A stretch of DNA of 64,000 nt from positions 1,204,441 through 1,268,440 of the forward strand of contig BCKC01000001.1 in the NCBI GenBank assembly GCA_001600455.1. The letters run 5' to 3'. Under the pieces are notes generated by a model. The model worked only from the letters and a program-made list of their open reading frames with translations, did not search any database and was not told the DNA's origin. Of this stretch, positions 1 to 14,491 are shown piece after piece (position 1 is the stretch's first letter; the number at the start of each line of letters is the position of its first letter). The position numbers were made by a program, and so were the translations under genes. The stretch is from Endocalyx cinctus. Its lineage: Eukaryota; Ascomycota; Sordariomycetes; Amphisphaeriales; Apiosporaceae.

Positions 1-742
1 AGGAACGTACCTGTAGATATAAATAAAATCACTTATAAAAATATTATTTTCATCATGTAGTTCACTATCGTATACACTCGTGGAGTAGAACTATTTACTT
101 AGACAATAATGTAAATTAATGTATTGATCTGGCACTCCTTGAGCACACCTATGATGTAGCTGTATATTCTAGTAGAACCACAATGTAATTATCCCCCTAG
201 TTACGTAGTACACTTGAAGTTATCTTGAAGATGAAGATGATGTAGCTGCCTTGGTGATGTAGAATATATCTTTCCTGGAATCAACGCATTTGGAACAAAT
301 ATGACCTTACCCCTTTTCACTAGCCAATCCTTTGTGTTCGAAATTATCATGAGGGAAATGTTAATGGTCATCGTTTCCTTGAGTATATTTATCATACGAT
401 ACTTTCTCCTTGTCACCCCCTTATAATTGTGTTATTGGTTCTATCTACAACGAACTGTCGCTTCTCCCCCGGGCGCATTCTAGATCCAGTACTCATTGGC
501 AAGTCGCAGCTCCTTCACTCGTATCAATGAGATGCTTTCCATCTCTGCATGGCCATCATATGGTATTCTTCATGCTAAGTACCCCCCCTTTTTTTCCTAA
601 AGGATTCTCTTACTAATATTTATGTAATAAAGTTATCTAGGATGACACCGAACGCGCAAGAAAAGCTTCAACTCTCCCAAGATTCCCAAGAAGACACGAT
701 TCGAAATACTCCCACATTAGCCCTCCCACCAAGATCCCTCCT
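1..742. other. Intergenic, 3' flank of the glucoamylase gene
   Basis: AT-rich DNA with only short unconvincing reading frames. It contains the region downstream of the minus-strand glucoamylase stop codon. I see no RNA gene or repeat. Confidence 0.5.
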
Positions 743-2973
<2,231 letters not shown>

Positions 2974-4660
2974 ATTATTGACTAGATGGTTCGATTAGAT
3001 TTCAATTACATCAAGACGCGAAGTTGGAGTGACTTAGTTACGACTCCCTCTTACGAGGAAATTTGCCTATGTTTATACGTAACACCAAAACGATTGACAT
3101 TTCATTTATCTACTTTGATTTGTTGAACACACATCATTGCTACTAGGATTCTCCGCGCATCTCGGTGTTATTGACCGATGCCTTTTCATTCTCAAAATTG
3201 ACGTGATAGAAGGAATTCAAATTTGTCCATTTCGCACCTGCACGGTAGAGTATAGCGCAAAGATGTTGTCGAAAGTTCAGCTAGAACTACTGGGCCCTCC
3301 TCTCGTGCTAATAGGCTCGGCGTAGAATTAGTAAGGTTCACGGGCCGAATATATAAGCGGGGGATCGTGTAGGTGTATGCAGTGTACGGAGGGCTAGTAT
3401 ACGTATTATACGTATTATGGATTCTGGAGAATTGGGAATGATAGGTGACTGAGCGTTTTTCTTTTCAGGGGTTTGTCGTATGGGGATTGGGAGGGAGGGG
3501 AAACTATGAGCAAATGTCTAAATCTTAACAGGGGTTGGATAATTCTGGGGTAATACAGATTGTAGTACACATGTAATAAAGATGCTGAAGGAATAAGAAC
3601 TTCATTCATTCTGAGGATGTATTCGTGGACAACGTACAGCTCAATTTCAATAGGAACTTTCAACTCGGCATAATTTCTTATTTATGGGATGACGTTACTT
3701 CCCGCGACGTCACGTCGAACTCGAAATTATGATTGGTATATATGTATGTAAGGTTAGCTATATCGCATATTATACTACGCCTCTTGTACGATGTAACTTA
3801 TTAGAGTATTTAATGACCTTGAACACCCTTAATAACTTACTTCTCATTGGTTCAAGTATCTCGCTGTCAAGCTATATTTCTTTTTTTTATTTAGAAAAAT
3901 ATATGGAGATCCCCCCTCTTTCTATGCAGATGGTCAAGTGATAGATCATTTTTGGAGTCTTGGGAAAGCTGTAAAGACGGAAACTACTGCACCCTTAAAC
4001 AGATATATACGAAAAGCTTTGGAGTTCGAGCCAGTAAAAATGCGGCGACGAAATGAGCGAGGACGCTTCTTTTCTAATTCGTAAGGTGGGGGGTTACTTA
4101 CAACTCCATGACATACAGATGTAAAAGAAACGTTGATCTTTGGTTAGCAAGTACGGGGTAGCTTGCGTGCGATTATCAAAATTCTTTTCGACGACGTTAT
4201 AGATTATATCAGTATTACACTTCGCTCGGTGTCTGTCTTGGTAATGCGTCAATTTCCATACGAGTGCTACTCCTGGTTCTCTTAGCGGGTGGCTGGTAAG
4301 ATTAGTATGTTATTATTTCGTTCTCGTCAAGAAGCGCGTGGTCTCACAACCCTCTTCTTACACACAGTCTAGCGTTTCAACTAGTTCCCGTACGGACGAG
4401 GAACGAGTGTAAGTTGAGATATTTCCAATCACTTGGTTAGAAGAAACTTTCTAAAATGAGCAAACTGAGAAGGTGGTGATCCGTCGTGGTACAAAAGTAT
4501 ATTGAGGAGAAGGGTGACGGGAATAACGAAAAAAGAACCACTATATATTTATATATATCGTATGTATATGCCTATAAGTAGGTATGCGTATGTATATTGT
4601 ATGTTTGTCTATCACCAATCAGAATATCGCATTGATTACACGGTCGGTCGAGCATATGCA
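2974..4660. other. Intergenic: glucoamylase promoter and AT-rich DNA
   Basis: The first hundred or so bases upstream of the glucoamylase start carry a TATA-like element on the minus strand (3071-3077). The rest is AT-rich. The short frames at 3137-3325, 3415-3663 and 3729-3941 lack any recognisable protein character. A plus-strand TATATAAG with a following GCGGGG (3352-3362) has no clear gene downstream. Confidence 0.4.
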
Positions 4661-5407
4661 ATGCATTTGACGACATTCTTATTCACCACCGTATTGAGCA
4701 CCCTTACCCTTTTAGTAGTCGCAATACCACCGTCACTTCACAATATAATTGTCCCAGAAGAAAATGGTGTGGCCATATCTGGTTTTTCATGGGGAAAATA
4801 ATGCCTATTCCCTTACGAAGACCAGCCATACTGGTATCACAAGGAAAAGGTTCAACGGACACACAGCATGTATAGCCGCGGACCCATCTTCAATAAACCC
4901 GGTTACACTTGCTCGAGTAAGAATTTCTGGTACGAGCGTAACGTCGACGACTTAGTCGAGGCCATCGCCAAGCAGACGACCAAGGGTGGTCAGTTTAAGA
5001 CCACTAAACGGGGGTAACTGGGTTGTCGCGTACCACTTGGATACGACGGCTGTCCCGGACAGGATTTTCGCTGTCTCCATGTTCGCCCATTTATTTAGGA
5101 GAGAAGTGGGCAACTGCACTGCTATTCCACGTGCCTGTGCTCGACAGCAAAATTCATTTCTGGTATAGAGTGGATGGTCAAGTACGTATTGTATGTCTAC
5201 ATAGTAGTATATGCATGGGTCAAACAGATATCTGAAAACTACAAAAAAAAAAAAAAAAAAAAGAAGAAGAAAAATCGACTCTAGCGAATGAAGATATCTT
5301 ATCAGATCCACGCACTTTTCTGGCATCGGTATCCGCACGAGGCGAAGAAGAAACATATTTCAGGAGGGACAAAGAAGGTACATAGCATCAAAACTGGTAA
5401 TGGATGA
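4661..5407 (+). pseudogene. Disrupted gene for a small secreted protein, ribonuclease-fold effector-like (tentative)
   Basis: An ATG at 4661 opens a clear signal peptide (MHLTTFLFTTVLSTLTLLVV). The frame hits a TAA at 4799-4801 and then continues in the same frame with protein-like sequence containing a GYTCSSKNFWYERN motif and a helix-like VDDLVEAIAKQ. A frame change near 4990-5015 leads to NWVVAYHLDTTAVPDRIFAV. A second change near 5105-5120 leads to KIHFWYRVDGQ, which is followed by a plausible GTACGT intron donor and a last exon after the CAG at about 5303-5305 ending at 5407. Order and spacing (signal peptide, Y-x-C, helix, PDR-I/V-F strand) recall N1/T1-type ribonuclease-like secreted fungal proteins, but this is weak. 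Either the gene has decayed by one stop and two frameshifts, or it has several introns that I could not place. Confidence 0.45.
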
Positions 5408-8400
5408 TAAATAGAAAACGCGTGATAAGACGAACATAAGATAAACCCAATCCTTACACCACGCCCTTCAAAATTCATGTTTAGTATAGCCGTATACATA
5501 TATAATGATGATACGATGTTAGGCTGGAATATCGTGAACAATTCGGATTTTGGGTGGATCGTGAAGGCTTGGAAGTTGGCATTATTGAAGATTAGTAACT
5601 ATTGATAAGTGGTCTAAATCCCTACCTATATAAGGGATTGTGTTGCAATGCCAAGATCCTTACGATATACCATCACCAAGTTTTCCATGCTCTTCTAATA
5701 CCTAAGTAAGTTAAAATAGAGGGAGGGGAGAATGGAGGGTTGAAATGTACAAGGTTCGTTATCGTGGGATATTATTCTGCGTAGTACGTACTTGTATGTA
5801 CTATGGGTACGTATTCCCCAGAGGTCTACCCCAGCTGCCCAGCTATCTGAGCAACCCCAGCCGCCCAGGTGATTCACGGTGTTTTGGAGTGTAACGTTCA
5901 GTGCATATTTAGTGCATATATGTACTTTTTATAGTGGAATGTAATGAAGTTATACTACCTCGTAACTACAAGCACGGATATTGACCTAATTCTCCGACAC
6001 GGCCGAGAAAAATAATCCGAGTTAGGTAAAGTAGCTTCCAAGGTTATTCGATGCTCTTCCAACCCTTCTCATCTTGTGAACTCTTATAGCAGATTTTTTT
6101 TTACGGATTTCCACAATTCAGCATACCTAACTTAACATATCTCGTTTACCCTTTCTTTTTCTTTTCTTTTTATACCCCGTATCGCTTATTCTTTCTCGCC
6201 TTTGCTCTTGTTTTTTTATAACCCCTACCAATTGATAACCAAACCTGGTTCATAATCCTATATCAAAATCGTAGATCAAACCTTCCTGGTTCACCTCTTA
6301 TAGTATATCATACCAAATGAGAATCCTCTCCGACCACGGACTTTCAAAATTGGATGCCAAACGGCAATTCGTTTCGATGTTTGTGTGACAGTTCAATACG
6401 TCTCGTTCAATACCGGGATACGACCCCATGGGCTTTGATAGCCATCTCCACGCCAGCAAAGAGAGACAGGTAGGTAGGTAGGTAGGTAGCATCAAGCGGG
6501 CTCGCGTGTATTCATATAACCAAACAATCGTTTCAAAGGATCATAATAAGAAAGGTATTTATAGAAGGGGCGGTGAGTCGAAACCGATATCAACATCAAC
6601 AAAGCTTTGTCATCAAATTTTATAACCAGGCTGGTAATTCGACTTTGAAAGATGGAATATTGATCAGCCATGACTCGAACTCCTCCTTCGGCGACCTAGA
6701 CTGGCAGTAACAAGAAATCAACTAGGTTACGTTAATCGAGCCGGTAATGTAGTATACATCATAAGCAGATACCGCGCGGGAAAAGGGTTTCGTTGAAAAA
6801 AAAAAAAAAAGGCCACGATTTATCAGCGGCGATCCCCAACCTAGATTGTGCGGGTGCTCCCGCTCTTTAAAGAACCCCAGGCTTTTTGCCCATGTTGTAA
6901 TCTCCAGAGGTACGCGTGTTCTCAGCCCCACTAGTTCCGAAATGAGTATGATATCTACGAACGGATGATTGCTTGCATGTAAAAATTGATGCGGTAGCAA
7001 GAATGGTACCTACATTAGCGAAAACTAGTGCTGGGCTCTTTGGTGTAGAATCCTAGAAGCCAAGTAGAAGATGGGAATCCCCCAGACGATATTTGGCTGA
7101 CGAATATATACCAGGACGGCCATGTTCATTATCAACGAGAAACCACCACGACCTGCACGACGTCCCGAAGCGGCTTCCCCGGTGACATGGTTCTACAGTC
7201 GATCAAGTAAGAACTACGCCTCTTCAGGAAATGAGTAGAGATGAGGGGGACATTCAGGAACCCGGCCAACGACAACCGTACATAAAGGGTGGTGATCATG
7301 AGGCTGTTACAAAATTCTCATCAGCAAAGACTGTTTCCTATCAACAAGCAATCTTCTTCATATTCGGTCAGTTCGGTGTGGTGTGGTAGATCCTCTTGCG
7401 AGGGTATTGCTGAAACGGGAAAATCACGATAACTGTTTTGACGAAGTTTCCTGCGCTGCAGAGTCCGGCCAGTCTTGGCTTTTCTTGGCTCAACATAGTC
7501 AAAGCTTTTGACTATGATCACGATACCCTTTTTAATGTTACCATTGCTAATATCATTGGCTATAAGACGAAAATGCTACTAATGAATTGATAAAGGCCTT
7601 AAAGAGGTAACAGGGGCCGGCCATGCTATGAAAAAAAAAAATAGTTCTCGATTTCGTTGTGGGTTCTGGGGCTGACTTTTGTCACATCTCCCGATAAATC
7701 TTCAGCAGTTTAACGGGATGTCATCCGTCGTCTTCTCTGAACTGAAGAAGAGCCATATGGGCAAGTTTACGATTAAATGCTTGAATATCTCGCTCGAGAT
7801 GCGTATGATAAATCCGATAGAATGCTACTTACCACATCATGACTACTACTTACTTACCAATTGCTACATACTTACATCATCATCAATAAACGTAGGGTTC
7901 GTTCTCTCATGTACGCCAAGCTATTCCGGACGGGTGGTCCTCCTATTCTAGGCATCCTGTCCTAATATTCTGGTGATGCCAAGCGGCTACTGGCCTGCTC
8001 TCTGACTGTGGAGAAAATCGGGTTGATTGGTTTTCGCGTGCATCCTGCAAGTAAGTGCTTTTACATACGATGTACGAGGAGGCATCGTGAAGAAAGGTGG
8101 CAACAAAGTTCGCGTACTGTATATGGCAATGATGGGGAAAATCCATATCCAGGGTTGCTTTCCATCCAGGCCGTCGTCTTCACCCTCGCATCCGTCATAG
8201 CCCTACCTCCGAAGAAATCAATGATTCGTCTGTGGTGGTCCAGGGATGCTACTTCGTCGTACGCTACCACAAGGGGGGGATTTTGGTGCGAAGCGGCTCG
8301 CGAACATACCCGCTGGATCAAAGACAACCCGAGAGGCCTTTATAATAACCTTTATTATGGTAATATACCCCTCTCAACCCGAGATAATTATTGCCTGGTT

Positions 8401-8593
8401 TTCTCTCCCCTTTGTCCCTCTCGCCTGTTATTCACCGTCTTGCAAGTTGCCAAAAACTGCAAAAGAGCGACAATCTATGGTCTTGGCCTCTGGAGTGAAG
8501 TTTAGTGAAAAACTATTACTTCAGGTCTTGGCTCTTATAGCCCGAGGGTGAAAGTTCAGAAAGCATCTATGTCCATCTGTTACACTTCTCGCG
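5408..8593. other. Intergenic, AT-rich, no convincing gene
   Basis: Contains a (GTAG)n microsatellite at about 6468-6489 and A-rich tracts at 6797-6810 and 7630-7640. Frames at 5695-5877, 6722-7000, 7321-7521 and 8008-8505 have no recognised motif and overlap competing frames on the other strand. The final part is presumably the promoter of the membrane-protein gene that starts at 8594. Confidence 0.4.
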
Positions 8594-10294
8594 ATGCGTT
8601 TCTCTTCATTCTTGCTGACCAGCTTGGCGAGCACCTTGACCGCCGCTAAAACTTTAGACGGTGTATGGTCTCCGATATCATCGTCGTCTAGCGCCATCTC
8701 TCGCAGCTTAACTAGCCTCTCTCTCACTTTCAAGGCGGAGTTGATCACCAGTAGGGTGGTCAGCAAGCCCTCCGCGTCCAGGTTCGACGACTGGCTTTTC
8801 GGACGTAAAGACAGAAGCGACGATGATGATGATGATGATGATGACGACGACGATGATGATGATTTTAGAGTTGACGATGACGATAATGTCCTCGGCGATG
8901 ACCGCGTCCAGCAGGTAAACAACAATACTACGAACGCGACAACGGACGATAGTACAGACTCGACTGCAAGCAATGAGGGCTCCTTGAGCAGTTCGAACGG
9001 AACCAACGCTACAACAGTAGACGACAATGTTTCATCCAAAGGAAACAGCACCAGTACTACCATCACGAAGGATGGCGATAGTAGCGATGACGATGACGAT
9101 TATGAAGATCATGACGCAGACGATTATGTCCATAACAGCTCGACCAACAACAAGATGGCTCAAAACGAACAATTAAGTACGAAGGTCATGGCGGGGTCAA
9201 TAGTTGGCGGCTTCTTTGCCCTTCTTGTGCTTTTATTCGTGTGGTACTGGCTTGTCATACGTCCGAAGAGGAAAGACCAAATCAGAAGAGAGATTCCACG
9301 GAAAGAGGAAGACATCGAAAGCCACATGACATCAGAACCGAGAAACCTCCCGCCGGCTCACTCTCAAATGCCATATAATCATGCGTGGACTCCTTCTGGT
9401 CAGATTAGTCCATCCATCGCATCTATCGCATCTGGATCACACGCTGGTATGCCAGTGTCCCATGGTGCATCGTTACACACGGGCTCTTCAATCAGCCATG
9501 GCCATATCGTATCAGCACCGGCACCTGCTCATTACATGACGCCCCAGGCTCAGGTATCCGGTGCGGGGGGTTATGATTACAACCATGCTATCGACCCATC
9601 GCCTGCGGCCTCTTCCTATTATGTGCCAGCCCATGTCCAGACGTCTATTTCAACAGCTCAAACCCATTTGCCCTCCATTCCTGGCACGCCTCGGTCTGTT
9701 GGAACGCCAGTGCAAGCACCTGGTTCTCCGGAACGCCCCTTTTTTCCGCCAGTTCAATCACCAGTTTCCCCAGAACATCCCTACTTTCAGTCAGCCCAAG
9801 CACCGGTTTCTCCGGACCAGCCCTATTTCCAGTCATCTCAGGTGCCCGCCTCTCCAGATCACCCCTATTTTCAATCATCTCAAGTGCCTGTCTCTCCGGA
9901 TCATCCCTACTTTGCTTTACCCCCGGCCTCAACTCATAGCGCATCTGCGCCAGTCCACGACCATATTTCTACGACACAGTCCCATGCTACTCCTATCCTG
10001 TCACCCTGCCCATCAACGTGCCCCTCAAACTGTCCGTCACTGTGTCCCCTGAGACCGGCCCAAGAAGCGAACCGGTACTCTCAAACTCCAGAAGGCGGAC
10101 CACCTCTATATGATGATGTTGTGACTGGCCCGCGTCAATCATCGTCCCCTCTGCCTGAAGTCGTATCTGGTCCCGTGATATTGGCGCCCATTGAGCAGTT
10201 GGGCCAGACTCATGCCGCCTACGACGATGACCTTCCACCCATCATGCCCCCGCCCGCCATGACTTCCTACAAGGAGACAATCTCTCGTTACTGA
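8594..10294 (+). CDS. Single-pass membrane protein with acidic ectodomain and proline-rich repeat tail
   Basis: An intronless 566-residue frame. Residues 1-18 look like a signal peptide. The outer part is rich in Asn, Thr, Ser and Asp, including 15 consecutive Asp codons (8819-8863, residues 76-90) and a second acidic stretch near residues 160-178. One transmembrane helix lies at about residues 201-223 (SIVGGFFALLVLLFVWYWLV), followed by a basic stop-transfer stretch (RPKRKDQIRR). The long cytoplasmic tail is Pro/Ser/His/Gln rich and has five tandem 14-residue units of the type SPDHPYFQSSQVP (9710-9919), then a CPSTCPSNCPSLCPL segment. This layout resembles fungal Mid2/WSC-type surface sensors in topology only; no WSC or other named domain is visible. 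I do not assign a function. A real gene is very likely because of its length, signal peptide and consistent topology. Confidence 0.82.
   Translation: MRFSSFLLTSLASTLTAAKTLDGVWSPISSSSSAISRSLTSLSLTFKAELITSRVVSKPSASRFDDWLFGRKDRSDDDDDDDDDDDDDDDFRVDDDDNVLGDDRVQQVNNNTTNATTDDSTDSTASNEGSLSSSNGTNATTVDDNVSSKGNSTSTTITKDGDSSDDDDDYEDHDADDYVHNSSTNNKMAQNEQLSTKVMAGSIVGGFFALLVLLFVWYWLVIRPKRKDQIRREIPRKEEDIESHMTSEPRNLPPAHSQMPYNHAWTPSGQISPSIASIASGSHAGMPVSHGASLHTGSSISHGHIVSAPAPAHYMTPQAQVSGAGGYDYNHAIDPSPAASSYYVPAHVQTSISTAQTHLPSIPGTPRSVGTPVQAPGSPERPFFPPVQSPVSPEHPYFQSAQAPVSPDQPYFQSSQVPASPDHPYFQSSQVPVSPDHPYFALPPASTHSASAPVHDHISTTQSHATPILSPCPSTCPSNCPSLCPLRPAQEANRYSQTPEGGPPLYDDVVTGPRQSSSPLPEVVSGPVILAPIEQLGQTHAAYDDDLPPIMPPPAMTSYKETISRY
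9710..9919 (+). repeat. Five tandem 42-bp units coding a 14-residue Pro/Tyr/Phe repeat
   Basis: Within the membrane-protein gene, five in-frame units follow the pattern V/S-Q-x-P-x-S-P-D/E-x-P-Y/F-F-x-x. The last four are closest to each other and the first is the most divergent, as expected for expansion by unequal exchange. Confidence 0.85.
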
Positions 10295-11637
10295 AAGGTC
10301 AACTACAAATATACGAGATGAAATCAAAAAGATCGATTAATAAAAATAATAAAACAAAAGAAAAACAAAATGTTCGGTAACAAGAGTGCTAATTTGATTG
10401 TCCGCAATTTTCCTTGGTGCGATACTATATGATTCCCGATTCAACAGGAATAAATCAGTCTTTACTTCCATGGACCGAGAAACCAGCTACATTTAAACAG
10501 AAAGGTCATTTCACTCCGTTTTCACACACGGTGGTTTTGACCGCACTCGAGTTTGCCGAAGCATCAGCAGCAACTGCTTGCTACTTGCTTACCTGCAAAG
10601 CTCAGAGAAATACGTTGCCAACAGGGTGATAACGATCTCACGTATCATCCACACTCGTTTGGAATGGCTCATCCTCAGTTAAATTCCGTCGCCGTCTCGT
10701 TCGTATTTGCGACGGTCAAAGAGATAGCCCGGCCAGCTCGTCGGCTGGATCTTGAATCCGGAACTGAAGAAACGAAACCACCTTACCGGACCTCACATCT
10801 TCTGCTCAGCCTCATCATTCATATCAAAGAATGATGACTGGTGCTTGGCGAATATGTGTATATGTGAGCGTGTCCCTCGCTGGCGCACAGACAAAAGGGG
10901 ATTTAGGGTGGTTTCCGAGGTGATCACACATCGGAAAGATCCTCGCCGCCACGATGCGATGTTAAGAAAAGAAAATGATATGATGAACGTTACCCGTTTA
11001 TGGATGGATACTTTAGGTAGTAGTACCTCCCTACGTTATGCGCTTATGAGAAGCTCAAATGAGCTGACCACGAGCACCCACACATGTATGCGCGATCACT
11101 CAGGCGCGCCTTTTACTTCTGTTTACGTTACTTCGGAGCGAACATTGTTTTTTCTCCTTGGACTCGACGTCATTACTTTTTATTCTCTCTACTTGTTTTC
11201 TTATTTGTGCGTATTCTGTTTTGTCAGATAATTCCCTATTCTATTTTGAGCTGGTCCGATTCCTAAGTACGCATAAAAATAAATTACGTTCGTTATTAAT
11301 TACATCGTGTCTTCGAACTGCTGTATATCATATGTACATTTGTATTTTGCTCTTCACCATATACCCCACTTACTACACCAAAGACGTGATATTTGCCCGA
11401 GTTATTTATCTCTGCTTAGATACCCTTGGAGAAGGTTAGGGATGAAAATAATATGAGTTGAATACGATATTGATACAGGAAAGATACTCGTTCAGATGAA
11501 GGGAGGGAAAAACACTCGTTAATCCAAAAAGAAAAAAAAGAAAAAAAAAAAGATTCCAGTACAACGGATGATTAAAACGATAATGTGTAGCTAGATAAAG
11601 AAATTTTGCCCATAAATATACTGAGCACGCCACGGCA
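10295..11637. other. Intergenic between convergent genes
   Basis: Lies between the ends of a plus-strand and a minus-strand gene, so it holds 3' untranslated regions. Frames at 10553-10834 and 10752-11231 overlap each other and show no domain. Confidence 0.4.
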
Positions 11638-13335
11638 TTAAAGATAAATTAGCAACGCCTCGCTAGCCTGAACTGTAACGCTCACAGCACCGGAAGATAC
11701 AGGAATATTCTCAAACACTTCCGTGCCTCCAATGACACAATTTCCGTTTGTGAATGTCTGGCCTCCGAAAGTCACATTTCCGCCTTGATCCACCCTCGCC
11801 GTAGCGCTTTCGGCCGTCAACCTCTTCGCCGTGACCGAAGTACCCGCCAACCCGGACAACGTAAACGTCTGAGCGGACCTCGTCCCGCTGCCGCTGTAAT
11901 AGTCGGAATTATACACCAAGACTTTAGAAGGCGCGCCATCCGCGCCGAAGGCGGCGTAGGCGGCGTAGTTGTCGGACCCGTCGTCGAGGGCGGCGAGGTG
12001 CGCCGCCCCGGCCACGAAGGCCGCGGCCGCGTACGCGCCGTAGTACGGGGCGCCCATGCTGTAGCGGCCCCAGAAGCAGTACTGGCAGTTCCCGACGGTG
12101 CCGTGGTGGAAGTAGGTGCGGGTGATGTTGCTCCAGGAGGCGCGCAGGACGTAGTCCATGGTCCACAGGGCGGCGCCGAACGTGGGCGAGACCCCGGCGG
12201 CGCCCCCGCCGGATACCGAGTTCGTCTCCCCGAAGACGTAGGGTTTGCCGACGTCCGAGGCCGCCGAGACGTCGGCGTCGAACACGTGCAGGTTGCTCGC
12301 GATGCCCGAGTGGCTCATCAAGGAGGAGATGCTGCCCCCGGGGTAGTTGTGGTGCGCGTACGTCTTGACGTACTCTTTTACCGTGTCGTTCTGCGTCGCG
12401 ATTAGCTCTTCGGCACCCCACGTAGGCGGCGACGCGTTGGAGTTTCCGGCTTGGATTATTTCTTTCTTGTTCAGGGCTGATCCTACGCTGACGTCCCACT
12501 CGTTTTGGGAGGCCGCGTCTATGGATGGGGACCATCCGCCTGAGGTGATGGGTTGCCCGTCATTCGTGTAATCTGTTGATTCTCGTTAGCATCGTGGTCA
12601 GTGGTTAAGATCAAGGGAGAAGAAGTCGCTGCCCTCATTTTGGTTGATAGGAAGCTAGTTATTCCCAAAAAAAAAAAAAACTCACATTCAGGTTCATTCC
12701 CCAACTCGATCGCCAGCAAATTATCCGGCATGCGCTCGACGACCATCTTCGCGGCGTCGATGGTATTCTGAATATCGTTCTTCCCGCGATTCAGGCCGAC
12801 GACGACGGAGCCCTCGTACCCGCTCGCGAGGGTGAAGAACTCAGGGCCGAAGGTCAGGCTCGCGGGCGCGTCGGCCGCGTTGGAGACCGAGTAGACCACG
12901 TACGCGTCGGTGGCGGCGTCGTACCGGGCGCGGTCCTGGGTCGTGCCGCCGATGCGGATCGGCGGCCAGGTCCCGGTCAGGTCACGCAGGTTGGAGAGGC
13001 ATTGCTCCGTCGCCGTCACGTTGGTGAAGTACGAGGGGAAGGCGAAGAACTCGAACCTATGTTTTTTTTTTTGTGGTAAGCGGGAGTGGGGGAAATGTAT
13101 ATTCGATATCCTCGAATGAGAGAGGGGGGAGTGGTTGCTTATATTTGTTTTTGGAAAGAAGAGGTTCTAAAAAAAAGAAATTGAGAATTTAAACTACGTA
13201 CGAGATTCCTACCGGCGCCGGGTCCAGAGGTGCGTATTGATAACTCCCCGTATTCACGCTGGCGGGGACCGTGAAAGTTACGGCGGCCATCGCCGATTGG
13301 ATCGTCGTCAAACTGAGAACAAGATACTTTGTCAT
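11638..13335 (-). CDS. Secreted GH79-family glycosidase (beta-glucuronidase-like)
   Basis: Retaining clan-A glycosidase expected to release glucuronic acid or 4-O-methyl-glucuronic acid from glycans such as arabinogalactan side chains. Three exons (13335-13202, 13056-12686, 12572-11638) give 479 residues. The first donor is GTACGT at 13201; it restores the family motif VGISFEFFAFPSYFTNV, whereas the nearer GTAGGA donor breaks the frame. A signal peptide occupies about residues 1-18. The TIM barrel contains IELGNEPE (acid/base about E166) and KPYVFGETNSV (nucleophile about E284). The C-terminal third is a beta-rich domain of the GH79 C-terminal type. A TATAAATA lies 70 bp upstream of the ATG. 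Family membership is strong; the exact substrate is inferred. Confidence 0.9.
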
Positions 13336-14491
13336 GTTGTTTCGATTTAAGTGAAGATACTCGTTTCCATTTCCAGATGTGGAACTGGGGGATTACCGTG
13401 GGTGTATTTATACTATACTCTACACATACTATAATACATATACACATATATACACACATATATATGTGTATACAAACTCTCGTAGTAATACCAATAAACC
13501 AAATTAATGCGTAATCGGAGATACCTTTTCCGAGGTACAAAACAGCCGCGACGGCTTAATTAGCTCTTTAGCTGTCGTTTCTATAAACTATTTTTCTTTC
13601 GAGAAATCCGTTCTTTCAACCGAGACCGAGACCATTATAAGAATCAGTAATTAGACCGGAGGGATGGAGTAAAAAGCGGCACATGCTCCGTGGTCGTGTC
13701 AGGGTAGCGATGGTGATTCGAGGTTTGCGTACTTGATCTTTCACGCGCCTTATTGGATCGCTTCAAGGCCCCTCCACTTAAGGCGCCAGTTAGTTCCACG
13801 GTATTTCGTATTAAGCAGTCTTATTACCAAGTTTTAATAAGGAGTCACTTGATCAGATTTGGGGTTTCTGTGTTTTTGTCTACTATTTATAACATCATCT
13901 CCAACGTCCGTGCCAGGTGATTCCCCTGGGTTAGCTTGCATGATGCCCTGAGCTGAAGAACCTAATTTATAATTGTACATCACCTCTGTCAATGCAGACA
14001 GCCAACTTCATCAGCGGAAAGGCGAATGAGAAAAATAAGAAGAAAAAAGAGGAAGATAAGTTCATAGGAAGAACAGTAACGAAAATATTTGAAACACAGA
14101 GTGATATGAATGAAGCTTGAATTTTGGAATATTAAAACACAGTTTGACAATTAAATAACCTCCTATTACTCCATTAGCAAAGGAAATTGGAATTAACGAA
14201 GTGGACTCCCAATAAAGATAATCTCCCCTTCGAACCAATGAATCGCCCTTTGAAAATAAACAGGAATTCAACCCTATTACTATAACACGGCTCACAGAGA
14301 GTTCCGTCCACTCTACCACCATTTTAAGAGAGAATAAAAAAAAAACCAATCAATGCCACCGAACGCCGGCTCCCGTCAGCATTTAGTAATATCCCAGAGT
14401 ATGCTGAAAATGCAGAGAAAAGTCGAGTACAAATATTAACACAGGCATGATGGAAGAAAGACTACTTGGTTTTGACTTCCATTTAGTAGCT
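13336..14491. other. Intergenic: GH79 promoter and 3' flank of the BTB-bromodomain gene
   Basis: Apart from the TATA-like element and a CA/TA microsatellite near 13425-13475, nothing is recognised. The frame at 14062-14349 has no known motif. Confidence 0.4.
13405..13412 (-). promoter_or_regulatory. TATA-like element of the GH79 gene
   Basis: TATAAATA on the minus strand, 70 bp before the start codon. A single CTGGGG (13385-13390) between it and the gene fits the CreA consensus SYGGRG, but such hexamers are common by chance. Confidence 0.45.

Noticed and set aside
6655..6720. GACTCGAACTCC suggesting a minus-strand tRNA T-loop
   Set aside because: The flanking bases do not form a five-base T-stem and no cloverleaf could be drawn.
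8008..8505. 165-residue plus-strand frame before the membrane-protein gene
   Set aside because: No motif or signal peptide, competes with a minus-strand frame, and lies in the expected promoter.
11785..12405. Plus-strand 206-residue frame opposite the GH79 gene
   Set aside because: Shadow of the GC-rich GH79 exon; composition is Arg/Gly/Val-rich without domains.
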